DNA of 64,000 nucleotides. It comes from Bacillus cytotoxicus (GTDB lineage: Bacteria > Bacillota > Bacilli > Bacillales > Bacillaceae_G). The DNA is taken from positions 1 through 64,000 of the forward strand of contig NZ_JAMBOP010000008.1 of assembly GCF_023715645.1 (NCBI RefSeq), read 5' to 3'. This document shows, piece by piece, positions 9,823-18,084 of the stretch (positions are counted from its first letter, which is position 1; each line of letters starts with the position of its first letter). Under the pieces are notes generated by a model. That model searched no databases. It was given only the letters and a program-made list of their open reading frames with translations, and was not told the DNA's origin. Both the position numbers and the translations under genes were made by a program.

Positions 9823-11133
9823 ATGGCTGTAGAAAAAATTACAATGCCTCAGCTTGGGGAGAGTGTAACAGAAGGTACAATTAGTAAATGGCTTGTTTCT
9901 GTTGGTGATCACGTAAATAAATATGATCCACTTGCAGAAGTAATGACAGATAAAGTAAACGCAGAAGTACCTTCCTCTTTTAGCGGGGTTGTCACAGAAT
10001 TAATCGCTGGCGAAGGGGATACATTAGCTGTCGGTGAAGTGATTTGTATGATTCAAGTTGAGGGAGCAAATGAAGTAGCTGCAACAACTGTAGAAGAGAA
10101 AACGAAAGAAGCGCCAAAAGCAGAAGTAGCTGCACCGGCATCAACTGCACCGAAAGCGAAGCAACCGACTGATGGTAAACCGCGCTTTTCACCAGCTGTA
10201 TTAAAACTTGCAGGTGAACATAATATCGATCTAGCTGCAGTAGTAGGCACGGGAGCAAACGGTCGTATTACGCGTAAAGATATTTTAACATTAGTTGAGT
10301 CTGGTAATATTCCACAAGCAGGCGCACAAAAAGAAGTGGCTGCTGCACCAATTACACAAGAAGCACCAAAAGCAGCGCCAGCAGCACCAAAAGCAGAAGT
10401 GGCAAAACCGGTATCTGTACCAACAGTGCCTGGAGATATCGAAATCCCAGTGACTGGTGTTCGTAAAGCAATTGCTGCAAACATGCTGCGCAGTAAACAT
10501 GAAGCACCACACGCTTGGATGATGGTTGAAGTGGATGTAACAGATCTTGTTTCATACCGTAATTCAATTAAAGGTGAATTTAAAAAGCGTGAAGGCTTTA
10601 ATTTAACATTCTTTGCATTCTTCGTAAAAGCCGTTGCACAAGCTTTAAAAGAATATCCACAAATTAATTCTATGTGGGCTGGCGATAAAATTGTTCAGAA
10701 GAAAGATATTAACCTGTCGATCGCAGTTGCAACTGACGATGAATTATTCGTTCCGGTTATTAAGCATTCTGATGAGAAAACAATTAAAGGTATCGCTCGT
10801 GAAATTACTGAACTTGCAACAAAAGTACGTACGAAGTCATTAAAAGCTGACGAAATGCAAGGTGGAACATTTACGATTAATAACACAGGATCATTTGGTT
10901 CTGTTCAATCTATGGGTATTATTAACTATCCACAAGCAGCAATTTTACAAGTAGAATCTATCGTGAAACGTCCAGTAATTATGGACAACGGTATGTTCGG
11001 TGCACGTGATATGGTTAACTTATGCCTATCTCTTGACCACCGCGTATTAGACGGATTCATTTGCGGTAAGTTCTTAGGACGCGTAAAAGAAATTCTTGAA
11101 AATACATCTGCAGATAATACTTCTGTATATTAA
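9823..11133 (+). CDS. bkdB: Branched-chain 2-oxoacid dehydrogenase E2 (lipoamide acyltransferase)
   Basis: 436-residue core of the complex. N-terminal lipoyl domain with lipoylated K44 in TDKVNAE, an Ala/Pro/Lys-rich linker (about 82-120), peripheral-subunit-binding domain (about 122-158), a second Ala/Pro linker, and the catalytic domain with H406 and D410 in DHRVLDG. GGGGGGAC precedes the ATG. Last gene of the operon; a terminator follows at once. Confidence 0.95.
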   Translation: MAVEKITMPQLGESVTEGTISKWLVSVGDHVNKYDPLAEVMTDKVNAEVPSSFSGVVTELIAGEGDTLAVGEVICMIQVEGANEVAATTVEEKTKEAPKAEVAAPASTAPKAKQPTDGKPRFSPAVLKLAGEHNIDLAAVVGTGANGRITRKDILTLVESGNIPQAGAQKEVAAAPITQEAPKAAPAAPKAEVAKPVSVPTVPGDIEIPVTGVRKAIAANMLRSKHEAPHAWMMVEVDVTDLVSYRNSIKGEFKKREGFNLTFFAFFVKAVAQALKEYPQINSMWAGDKIVQKKDINLSIAVATDDELFVPVIKHSDEKTIKGIAREITELATKVRTKSLKADEMQGGTFTINNTGSFGSVQSMGIINYPQAAILQVESIVKRPVIMDNGMFGARDMVNLCLSLDHRVLDGFICGKFLGRVKEILENTSADNTSVY

Positions 11134-11140
11134 TGATAGG

Positions 11141-11168
11141 AAAGCTCGCCAATTGGCGGGCTTTTTTT
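11141..11168 (+). terminator. Intrinsic terminator of the bkd operon
   Basis: AAGCTCGCC (11142-11150) pairs with GGCGGGCTT (11155-11163), followed by a run of seven T. Confidence 0.85.
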
Positions 11169-11332
11169 GTATACAAATTCACTTTGATTTTTGGCCATAT
11201 AAGTTACTGCATGAAGAAAACAACGTACCCTGCAATCGTATTCTCCCTTTGCTTTCCACTGTGGACGTGGCAGAAAAAGGTCCTGACCGCTTTTTCCTCT
11301 TTTTATAATGTTTTTTACATAGACAATATAAT
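11168..11332 (-). repeat. Family B repeat, degenerate, minus orientation
   Basis: Starts TTGTATACAAATTCA, the complement of a family B end, and contains the minus-strand core (CACTGTGGACGTGGCAGAAA, then CCTGACCGC). The far end is degenerate. It fills the gap between the bkd terminator and the DUF421 gene. Confidence 0.5.
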
Positions 11333-11379
11333 TAAACACAAACTAAAAGGAGGAATTTAATTAAGGGGTGCCATCTATT

Positions 11380-12084
11380 ATGCATATGCACATATTTGAA
11401 GGCGCAAAGCATCTTTCGAGTTTCGAGTGGATGCTCCGTGCTATAGTGGCATATATGTTTTTAATTATTGTGGCAAAAGCGATGGGACAACGCTCTATTG
11501 CCCAGCTTCGTTTTTTAGATCTGATTCTCGTGCTATTATTAGAGGGAAATCTAACGAATGCATTGTCTGATGAAAAAGTAGGTCTTTTGGGTTCTATGAT
11601 TACATCGTTTATTCTCGTTGTACTTCATATAGTAAGTTCTATTTTGACATTAAAGTGGGATCGGTGGAGACGGTTTTTAGAGCCTGCACCAATTATTCTT
11701 ATACATAATGGTTCCGTTCAGTTTAATAATTTAAAGAAAGCGCGGATTACAGTCGAGTATTTATTTTCGGAGCTAAGATTGCAAGGTATTACAGATATTC
11801 AAACAGTAAAACTAGCTTTATGGGAAGCAAGTGGGGTTGTTTCTGTATTTCAATATGCAGCATATGAAACAGTGTCTCGAAAAGATATGAAAATATACGC
11901 AGAACAATCACCTATTACATTTATCCTAATAAAGAATGGGAAGATCCAAAAGGATGTTCTCGCTTTAATAGAAAAAACAGAAAAATGGATAAAAGATGAG
12001 TTAAAGCAAAAAGTACCGATTCAATCGATTCAATTAGCGACAGTAGATAAAAAGGGAAAAATTAACATTTTGCTAAAAAAATAA
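11380..12084 (+). CDS. DUF421 membrane protein (YetF/YkjA type)
   Basis: 234-residue protein with three N-terminal hydrophobic helices (about residues 16-36, 43-65, 72-92) and a soluble C-terminal part containing PAPIILIHNGS and RLQGITDIQTVKLALWEASG, the two hallmark stretches of the DUF421/YetF family. ATG 11380 chosen because AAGGGGTG lies 9 bases upstream; an in-frame GTG at 11368 is inside that Shine-Dalgarno. Related proteins are linked to spore germination or membrane functions in Bacillus, but the role of this copy is unknown. Confidence 0.8.
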   Translation: MHMHIFEGAKHLSSFEWMLRAIVAYMFLIIVAKAMGQRSIAQLRFLDLILVLLLEGNLTNALSDEKVGLLGSMITSFILVVLHIVSSILTLKWDRWRRFLEPAPIILIHNGSVQFNNLKKARITVEYLFSELRLQGITDIQTVKLALWEASGVVSVFQYAAYETVSRKDMKIYAEQSPITFILIKNGKIQKDVLALIEKTEKWIKDELKQKVPIQSIQLATVDKKGKINILLKK

Positions 12085-12153
12085 GCATTTTTCCAGTTTA
12101 TACATATGATACAATGATGTGGACAAGGAAATATAGAAGAAAGGTTTGTTGTA

Positions 12154-12624
12154 ATGGGATATGTGGAGGAATTACGGAAAATAGTAGGGCATCGTCCTTT
12201 AATTTTAGTCGGTTCGGTTGTGCTTGTATTAAATAAAGAAGGCGAAGTATTATTACAGCAAAGACAAGAACCGTATGGAAAATGGGGACTTCCTGGTGGA
12301 TTAATGGAGCTTCGGGAATCACCGGAAGAAACGGCATGCCGTGAAGTATATGAAGAGGCTGGTATTCGTGTAAAGAATTTGCAGCTTATTAATGTGTTCT
12401 CAGGTGCAAAACATTTTGTGAAATTAGAAAACGGTGATGAGTTTCAAGCAGTAACGACTGCCTATTATACTCATGATTATGAAGGAGAACCTACTGTAAA
12501 CAAAGAGGAAGCAATCCAATTAAAGTTTTTTCCGGTTACAGAATTGCCAGAGTATATTGTAGGGTCGCATAAAAGAATGATAGAAGTATATGTAGAAATG
12601 ATGCGGGATAAATTGGTATTGTAA
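12154..12624 (+). CDS. Nudix hydrolase
   Basis: 156-residue Nudix protein. The Nudix box GX5EX7REUXEEXGU fits G49...E55, R63-E64, E67-E68, G70-I71. The substrate cannot be told; it lacks extra domains. GAAAGG lies upstream of the ATG. The stop codon (12622-12624) abuts the left end of a family B repeat. Confidence 0.88.
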   Translation: MGYVEELRKIVGHRPLILVGSVVLVLNKEGEVLLQQRQEPYGKWGLPGGLMELRESPEETACREVYEEAGIRVKNLQLINVFSGAKHFVKLENGDEFQAVTTAYYTHDYEGEPTVNKEEAIQLKFFPVTELPEYIVGSHKRMIEVYVEMMRDKLVL

Positions 12625-12814
12625 TATATAAATATAAATTAAAAACCTTTTCTTTTTAGATGGACGAGAGCGTCTGACCATGGGTAGACGCGGTTAGGGC
12701 CTTTTTCTGCCACATACGATGTTTAAACAAAGTTAGCAAGTAAGTAGTAGGTTACTTTTTGCTTGGCATGGCGGCGACTTTTGTGTTGGAAAGTCAAGTT
12801 AGATTTGTATATAA
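12625..12814 (+). repeat. Family B repeat (full length) with promoter-like right end
   Basis: About 190 bp from TATATAAATATAAATT to AAGTTAGATTTGTATATA, imperfect terminal inverted repeats. Contains the core hairpin CTGACC...GGTTAG with GGGCCTTTTTCTGCC, and the right half with TTGCTTGGCATGGCGGCGAC. It starts directly after the Nudix stop codon. Confidence 0.75.
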
Positions 12815-12815
12815 T
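12786..12815 (+). promoter_or_regulatory. Predicted sigma-A promoter of the yjdF transcript
   Basis: TTGGAA (12786-12791), 18-bp spacer, TATAAT (12810-12815). Both hexamers lie in, or straddle the end of, the family B repeat. Confidence 0.6.
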
Positions 12816-12817
12816 GG

Positions 12818-12936
12818 AAATAGAGATGCGAAAACACAGTTCTGGTTGGTAGTCCAGACGTATAATTTTTTTTATACCAATAACCTTCCCCTCCGGGATG
12901 TCCAGCATTTCTGAATATGCTTGTAAGGGAGGGACT
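12818..12936 (+). ncRNA. yjdF-type riboswitch
   Basis: Leader directly upstream of a yjdF homologue, with a CTGG-TTGGTAGT-CCAG hairpin, a GTATAA...TTATAC hairpin, then CCCCTCCGGGATGTCCAGC. CCCTCC (12889-12894) can pair with GGAGGG (12928-12933), the Shine-Dalgarno, suggesting translational control. The yjdF RNA motif is known to bind azaaromatic compounds. Assignment rests on gene context and recall of the motif, not on a covariance search. Confidence 0.75.
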
Positions 12937-12940
12937 GTCA

Positions 12941-13348
12941 GTGAAGTTGACAGTATATCATGACGGTCAGTATTTTGTAGGAATGGTTGAAAGAGAAGAA
13001 AAGGGAAAGTTGTATGCAGTACGGCACATTTTTGGTACTGAACCGTCAGATGAAGAGGTGCTTTTGTTTGTAAATGATGCGTTGTTACCGCATTTTAATC
13101 GCTATGCGAAATGCGGCGTAGCGATGAAGCAACAAAAGCGTCCGAAAAATGTAAAGCGCATGATTCGGCAAGCAGCAAAGGAATTAAAAAGTTCAAAATT
13201 TACGAAAGCACAAGAAGCGATTCAGTTATCGTATGAAGTGCATAAAAAAGAAAAGCAAGTGCAATCGAAGGAAATGCGAGAAGTAGAAAAACGGAAAAAG
13301 CGTGCGCTAAAAGTGCAAAAAGCGAAACAAAAGCATCGTGGTCATTAA
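12941..13348 (+). CDS. yjdF: YjdF family protein (DUF2992)
   Basis: 135-residue protein starting VKLTVYHDGQYFVGMVE, the family's characteristic N-terminus, with a very Lys-rich C-terminus (about 95-135) likely helical. I chose GTG at 12941 with GGGAGGG 7 bases upstream; an ATG at 12917 in the same frame lies inside the riboswitch. Function is unknown; the family is commonly preceded by the yjdF riboswitch, as here. Confidence 0.88.
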   Translation: MKLTVYHDGQYFVGMVEREEKGKLYAVRHIFGTEPSDEEVLLFVNDALLPHFNRYAKCGVAMKQQKRPKNVKRMIRQAAKELKSSKFTKAQEAIQLSYEVHKKEKQVQSKEMREVEKRKKRALKVQKAKQKHRGH

Positions 13349-13350
13349 GA

Positions 13351-13388
13351 AAAACGTCTTAGAGTCCCTTCTCTAAGACGTTTTTTTA
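13351..13388 (+). terminator. Intrinsic terminator of yjdF
   Basis: AAAACGTCTTAGAG pairs with CTCTAAGACGTTTT and a T-run follows. Confidence 0.88.
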
Positions 13389-13419
13389 GTGAAACATGTT
13401 ATAAAGCAAATAAGTTTAC

Positions 13420-13481
13420 TTGTATTTTAGAAATGGTTATTGGTAAGATACAGATAGAGATATTTGAGGAGGTGTAGTAAC
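13420..13481 (+). promoter_or_regulatory. Stranded promoter and Shine-Dalgarno of brxB
   Basis: TTGTAT (13420-13425), 18 bp, TAAGAT (13444-13449), then a strong AGGAGGTG (13467-13474) followed by TAGTAAC and no coding start. Joining 13481 to 15007 puts the brxB TTG 7 bases after this Shine-Dalgarno, so I read it as the original brxB leader cut off by the TnpB element. Confidence 0.65.
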
Positions 13482-15006
13482 TGTTAACCGAAAGTTGTAA
13501 AACTTTATAAAATCCTACTGAAAAATAGTCAACTTTCGTTCAGCAATTAAATCTTTAATTGTTTTATCTAATCATTTTCTAATTTGGATCTTGATTTCAT
13601 CTGATAGCCGTTTGAGTTATTCATATAAATCCATATGGACTGAATTTGATCATGCTTTTATCAAGGTTTTCACTTATGTACATCATCTCTAAATACATTA
13701 TAATGTATTTAAGGAGGTGATAAAGAGTGATTCTAGCGGAAAAAGTTAGACTTAAGCCAACTTTAGAGCAAGAACATCAACTATGGAAGTCGGTAGGAAC
13801 AGCAAGGTGGGCATATAACTTTGCACTGTCTAAACAAGAAGAAAATTATAAACAAAGTGGTAAGTTTTTAAATGATGGTGTTCTTCGTAAAGAGCTGACA
13901 AAACTCAAGAAAATAGATGAATATGCTTGGTTGTATGATGTGTCTAACAATATTACAAAGCAAGCGATTAAAGACTTATGCGAAGCGTATAAACGATTCT
14001 TTAAAGGATTGACGGAGAAACCTAAATGTAAGAGTCGTAAGCGCTCCAAACCATCTTTTTATAATGACCCGATGAAACTAAAAGTCAAAAACAGAAGAGT
14101 TCTTATTGAAAAAGTTGGATGGGTGAAAACATCTGAACAGATACAAATAGATGTCAAGTATTCTAATCCTCGTATTAGTTTTGATGGTAAGTATTGGTAT
14201 ATATCGGTTGGGATTGAGCACGAAATTCCGAAACAAGAGTTGACAAATGAAAGTGTAGGAATAGACGTGGGTGTAAAAGAACTCGCAGTTTGCTCCAATG
14301 GAATGACTTTCAAAAGCATCAATAAAACAAAAATAGTAAAACAGGCAGAGAAACGCCTTCGTAGGTTGCAACGTCAAGTTTCTCGTAAATATGAAATGAA
14401 TAAGGAGGGAAGCCGTTTTGTCAAAACAAGCAACGTTATAAAACTCGAAAAAAGAATACAACGACTGCATAGACGTTTGACAAACATTCGTGATAATCAC
14501 ATTCACCAAGCAACAACTGCAATCGTGAAAACCAAACCTTGCAGAGTTGTTATGGAAACATTAAACATCAGAGGAATGATGAAAAATAAACATTTGTCAA
14601 AAGCTATCGCACAACAAAAATTATACGATTTTAAGATGAAATTAAAGTATAAGTGCGAGAAACAAGGGATTGAATTTGTAGAATCTGACAAGTGGTATCC
14701 ATCTTCTAAAATGTGTTCAAGTTGTGGAAAGATTAAGAAAGACTTAACGCTGTCTGAGCGAGTGTATAAATGTGATTGCGGATTAAAAATAGATAGAGAT
14801 GTAAACGCATCTATAAATTTGTCACGTTATGAATTAGCAAATTAACACTGGAACGTTATTGCTAATATGTAGGATTCGTTGTATCCGAATTTACGCTTGT
14901 GGAGTGTTATACCAAACGAAAGTAGCTTCGGCAAAATCGGACACGTAGAAGCAGGAAGTAAACAATTTCTTATAGAGTTTTATAAGGTTTTGGCAACGGG
15001 AAAGCT
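13482..15006 (+). mobile_element. IS200/IS605-family TnpB-only element (IS1341 type)
   Basis: About 1.5 kb holding only tnpB; no TnpA ORF is present. The left end has a subterminal hairpin (CGAAAGTTG at 13489-13497, CAACTTTCG at 13530-13538). The right end has ACGAAAGTAGCTTCGG and an imperfect CTTATA...TATAAG hairpin. No target duplication is expected for this family and none is seen. Ends are inferred from the split brxB leader; exact bases could shift by 1-3. The right-end region should encode the omega RNA scaffold. Confidence 0.75.
13727..14845 (+). CDS. tnpB: RNA-guided nuclease TnpB
   Basis: 372-residue TnpB/OrfB, apparently intact. N-terminal helical domain, RuvC-like acidic residues D180 (GIDVGVKELAV), E277 (VVMETLNIRGM) and D358 (DRDVNAS), and a CxxC...CxC zinc site at C330, C333, C349, C351. 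Known of the family: TnpB uses an omega RNA from the element's right end to cut DNA next to a transposon-associated motif, aiding retention of the element. GTG start with AAGGAGGTGA; a palindrome AAATACAT-TATA-ATGTATTT abuts the Shine-Dalgarno. Confidence 0.93.
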   Translation: MILAEKVRLKPTLEQEHQLWKSVGTARWAYNFALSKQEENYKQSGKFLNDGVLRKELTKLKKIDEYAWLYDVSNNITKQAIKDLCEAYKRFFKGLTEKPKCKSRKRSKPSFYNDPMKLKVKNRRVLIEKVGWVKTSEQIQIDVKYSNPRISFDGKYWYISVGIEHEIPKQELTNESVGIDVGVKELAVCSNGMTFKSINKTKIVKQAEKRLRRLQRQVSRKYEMNKEGSRFVKTSNVIKLEKRIQRLHRRLTNIRDNHIHQATTAIVKTKPCRVVMETLNIRGMMKNKHLSKAIAQQKLYDFKMKLKYKCEKQGIEFVESDKWYPSSKMCSSCGKIKKDLTLSERVYKCDCGLKIDRDVNASINLSRYELAN

Positions 15007-15441
15007 TTGGTTAACTTCAACTTTTTTATGAATGACGTTGTTCGTCAAGCACGCGAAGAAATCGTAGCGGCTGGTTATACAGAATTAACAACGCCGGAAG
15101 CTGTAGAGGAAGCACTGCAAAAGAAAGGTACAACACTTGTAATGGTAAACTCTGTATGCGGTTGTGCAGGTGGGATTGCTCGCCCTGCAGCAGCTCATTC
15201 TATTCATTATGATAAACGCCCAGATCACCTTGTTACTGTATTTGCAGGTCAAGATAAAGAGGCAACAGCACGTGCGCGTGAATACTTTGAAGGGTATCCA
15301 CCATCTTCTCCATCGTTTGCACTATTGAAAGATGGAAAGATCGTAACGATGGTTGAGCGTCATGAGATTGAAGGCCATGATGCAATGCAAGTTATCGCGA
15401 AATTGCAATCATACTTTGAAGAACATTGTGATGAAATGTAA
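15007..15441 (+). CDS. brxB: Bacilliredoxin BrxB (YqiW/YphP family), leader displaced
   Basis: 144-residue thioredoxin-fold protein that debacillithiolates protein thiols. The unusual CGC active site is C51-G-C53 in [14 protein letters not shown]. Full family length. The start is TTG at 15007 (or ATG at 15028); neither has a good Shine-Dalgarno (only GGGA at 14998-15001), because the natural one lies 1.5 kb upstream across the TnpB element. Expression is therefore probably reduced or driven from within the element. It precedes artPQR as yqiW precedes yqiXYZ in B. subtilis. Confidence 0.88.
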   Translation: MVNFNFFMNDVVRQAREEIVAAGYTELTTPEAVEEALQKKGTTLVMVNSVCGCAGGIARPAAAHSIHYDKRPDHLVTVFAGQDKEATARAREYFEGYPPSSPSFALLKDGKIVTMVERHEIEGHDAMQVIAKLQSYFEEHCDEM

Positions 15442-15451
15442 TATACGTTTT

Positions 15452-15488
15452 AGAACCGTTAAGATTGAAATCTTAACGGTTCTTTTTT
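15452..15488 (+). terminator. Intrinsic terminator of brxB
   Basis: AGAACCGTTAAGAT pairs with ATCTTAACGGTTCT around a short loop, followed by TTTTT. Confidence 0.9.
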
Positions 15489-15584
15489 ATGCATAATATA
15501 AGTTGTTTATGCAAATAATTATACGGTGTATATCGATTTATTTATGTTTTATAAATAAAAATAAATTTATTTTTATTTTATTTA

Positions 15585-15637
15585 TTGCATAAAAATAAAT
15601 TTGTTGTTACAATACATTCATCGAATAAAAATACAAC
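15585..15637 (+). promoter_or_regulatory. artP promoter with ArgR-box-like sites
   Basis: TTGCAT (15585-15590), 17 bp, TACAAT (15608-15613). TGCATAAAAATAAAT (15586-15600) and TCGAATAAAAATACAAC (15621-15637) resemble the Bacillus ARG box (core GAATAAAAATTCA). ArgR/AhrC control of this arginine transporter is inferred. Confidence 0.55.
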
Positions 15638-15675
15638 AAAACATTATAAATATACATTTATCAGGAGGGAAAGCA

Positions 15676-16455
15676 ATGAAGAAGTTTTTATCAGTTTCAG
15701 TTGCACTTATTTTAATCATGAGTATATTCACTGCTTGTAGTAAGGGTGGAAATGCAGGGAGTGATAATAAAAAGAAAGTGTTAGTTATGGGAACGTCTGC
15801 AGATTACAAACCGTATGAATATGTGGATGCAAAAAAGAGTGAAGATGTTATCGGTTTCGATATCGATGTTATGAATTATATTAGTAAAGAATTAGGCTAT
15901 AAAGTGAAAGTCAAAGATATGGACTTTGGTGGATTGTTAGCATCATTAGAGGCTGGAAAAGTTGACTTTGTCATGGCGGGAATGACGCCGACAGCAGATC
16001 GTAAGAAAAATGCCGATTTTACAGATATTTATTTTGTCGCTAAAAATGTAATCATCTCTAAACAAGGTGCAAATATTAATACATTGCAAGATCTAAAAGG
16101 AAAAAAAGTAGGAGTACAAACAGGATCTATCCAAGAAGAAAAAGCGAAAGATTTGCAAAAGCAAATATCGTTCCAATTTGAAGGACGTGACCGTGTACCA
16201 GAACTAATTCAAGAAATTCAAGCAGGCCGTTTTGATGCAATTATTTTAGAAGATACAGTAGCAAAAGGATATTTAGAAAAAAATAAAGAGTTAAAGAGTG
16301 TGGAGATTCCAGAAGCTGCAGATGAAGCTGGTTCAGCAATTGCGCTTCCGAAAAATAGTGATAAGACAGAAGAATTTAATAAAGTAATTAAGAAAATGAA
16401 AGAAAATGGAGAAATGAACAAATTAGTGAAGAAATGGTTTGGCGGCGGTAAGTAA
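15676..16455 (+). CDS. artP: Arginine-binding lipoprotein ArtP
   Basis: 259-residue solute-binding protein of an amino-acid ABC importer. Lipoprotein signal with lipobox FTAC and lipidated C21; periplasmic-binding type 3 fold with GFDIDVMNYISKELGYKVK and GKKVGVQTGSIQEE. ATG 15676 chosen: CAGGAGGGAAAGCA precedes it, and the 25 codons upstream lie in the promoter region. First gene of artPQR; order, synteny after brxB and ArgR-like boxes support arginine as substrate. Confidence 0.88.
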   Translation: MKKFLSVSVALILIMSIFTACSKGGNAGSDNKKKVLVMGTSADYKPYEYVDAKKSEDVIGFDIDVMNYISKELGYKVKVKDMDFGGLLASLEAGKVDFVMAGMTPTADRKKNADFTDIYFVAKNVIISKQGANINTLQDLKGKKVGVQTGSIQEEKAKDLQKQISFQFEGRDRVPELIQEIQAGRFDAIILEDTVAKGYLEKNKELKSVEIPEAADEAGSAIALPKNSDKTEEFNKVIKKMKENGEMNKLVKKWFGGGK

Positions 16456-16491
16456 GCCGCCTTTCCTTCTTCTAGAGAGGACTGATTTAAG

Positions 16492-17151
16492 ATGAACTTG
16501 GATTTTTCGCAAATAGTGCCTTCAATACCATATATATTGAAGGGTTTAGAAGTAACATTAAAAATTGTTGCTGTTGCTTCTTTACTTGGTTTTGCGCTAG
16601 GTACGTTATTAGCGCTTTGTAAAATTGCTAGAATAAAAGTTTTAAGTATAATTGCTGATTTTTATACATCTCTTTTTCGCGGTACACCGCTTGTACTACA
16701 ATTGATGCTTATTTATTATGGTCTCCCGCAAATTACAGGATATGATATTTCAGCGTTTTTAGCAGCAGTGTTAGCATTTAGCTTAAATTCAGGTGCATAC
16801 ATGTCAGAAGTCATTCGTGCTGGAATTCAAGCGGTTGATAAGGGACAAACAGAAGCGGCAATGGCACTTGGTATTCCATATGGTAGAATGATGCGAAATA
16901 TTATTTTACCGCAAGCATTAAAAAATATTTTACCTGCATTAGTAAATGAATTTGCTACATTAACGAAAGAATCCGCAGTTGTTACTGTAATCGGCGCAAC
17001 AGATTTAATGCGCCGTGCGTATATTGTTGGCGGCGAGACATTGAATTATTTTGAACCGCTTTTATTTGTCGGTATGATTTATTACATTCTTGTTATTATT
17101 CTTACATTCGTTGGGAAAGTAGTTGAAGGGAGAATGAAGAAAAGTGATTAA
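16492..17151 (+). CDS. artQ: Arginine ABC transporter permease ArtQ
   Basis: 219-residue HisM/GlnP-type permease with five or so membrane helices and the EAA loop [21 protein letters not shown], which contacts the ATPase. GAGAGGACTG precedes the ATG. Overlaps artR by 8 bp, so the two are translationally coupled. Confidence 0.9.
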   Translation: MNLDFSQIVPSIPYILKGLEVTLKIVAVASLLGFALGTLLALCKIARIKVLSIIADFYTSLFRGTPLVLQLMLIYYGLPQITGYDISAFLAAVLAFSLNSGAYMSEVIRAGIQAVDKGQTEAAMALGIPYGRMMRNIILPQALKNILPALVNEFATLTKESAVVTVIGATDLMRRAYIVGGETLNYFEPLLFVGMIYYILVIILTFVGKVVEGRMKKSD

Positions 17152-17866
17152 AATTAATGACCTTCACAAATCATTTGGAAATAACGAAGTATTAAAAGGG
17201 ATTACAACAACAATTGGACAAGGTGAAGTGGTCGCAATTATTGGACCATCTGGTTCGGGAAAATCAACATTTTTACGTTGCATGAATTTATTAGAATTAC
17301 CATCTGGCGGACAAATTTGGATTGGTGATCAAGAGGTAACAAATCCGAATACAAACATTATGGAAGTTCGTCAGCATGTTGGAATGGTATTTCAGCATTT
17401 TCACTTATTCCCTCATATGACAGTGCTAGAAAATATATCGTATGCTCCCCTTACTGTAAAAGGTATTGCAAAGGAAGAGGCAGTAAAAAAAGCTGAAGAG
17501 TTATTAGAAAAAGTGGGATTACTGGAGAAAAAGGATGCTTATCCGAATCGCCTTTCTGGTGGGCAAAAACAGCGTGTTGCAATTGCAAGAGCATTAGCAA
17601 TGGAACCAGACGTCATGTTATTTGATGAACCGACTTCAGCACTAGATCCGGAAATGGTGAAAGAAGTATTAGAAGTTATGAAATCTCTTGCAACGACAGG
17701 AATGACGATGGCAATCGTTACACATGAAATGGGATTTGCAAAAGAAGTAGCAGACCGTGTTCTATTTTTAGATGGTGGGAAACTTGTAGAAGATGCAAAG
17801 CCAGAGCAATTTTTTACAATACCGGAAAGCAAACGTGCCCAAGAATTTTTGCGAAAAATGTTGTAA
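17144..17866 (+). CDS. artR: Arginine ABC transporter ATPase ArtR
   Basis: 240-residue polar amino-acid ABC ATPase: Walker A GPSGSGKS (34-41), Q-loop VFQHFHLF, signature LSGGQKQR, Walker [13 protein letters not shown], switch His in VTHEM. GTG start inside the artQ terminus. Energises uptake by ArtPQ at the inner face of the membrane. Confidence 0.92.
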   Translation: MIKINDLHKSFGNNEVLKGITTTIGQGEVVAIIGPSGSGKSTFLRCMNLLELPSGGQIWIGDQEVTNPNTNIMEVRQHVGMVFQHFHLFPHMTVLENISYAPLTVKGIAKEEAVKKAEELLEKVGLLEKKDAYPNRLSGGQKQRVAIARALAMEPDVMLFDEPTSALDPEMVKEVLEVMKSLATTGMTMAIVTHEMGFAKEVADRVLFLDGGKLVEDAKPEQFFTIPESKRAQEFLRKML

Positions 17867-17898
17867 CATGTAAACATTACGTGAATAATAGTGAGAAG

Positions 17899-17923
17899 AG
17901 GATGACATTGTGTCATCCTTTTC
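17899..17923 (+). terminator. Intrinsic terminator of artPQR
   Basis: AGGATGACA pairs with TGTCATCCT, followed by TTTTCTTT. A bcr1-type repeat begins directly after it. Confidence 0.8.
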
Positions 17924-18043
17924 TTTATCCCGCTATTCGCGGGCAGTAAGAATTCAGAGAGAAGCAAGGAAAAAAGCCCGATTGGGCGGGCTAACTATCG
18001 GTGGGGGAAAAAAACCCCCCCATCGATAGAAGTTTCACTGTAT
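17924..18043 (+). repeat. bcr1-type repeat, shortened variant
   Basis: Begins TTTATCCCGCTATTCGCGGG and ends AAGTTTCACTGTAT, with internal AGCCCGATTGGGCGGGCT and a C-rich hairpin. About 120 bp against about 158 for the full copies in this window. Confidence 0.8.
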
Positions 18044-18084
18044 ACTTATGTTGAAAATAGTTCGTACATAATAGGAGCGTTAAC

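Noticed and set aside
10053-10484. 143-codon ORF antisense to bkdB
   Set aside because: Ala/Pro/Ser-rich composition mirrors the Ala/Pro linkers of BkdB on the other strand; no start signals.
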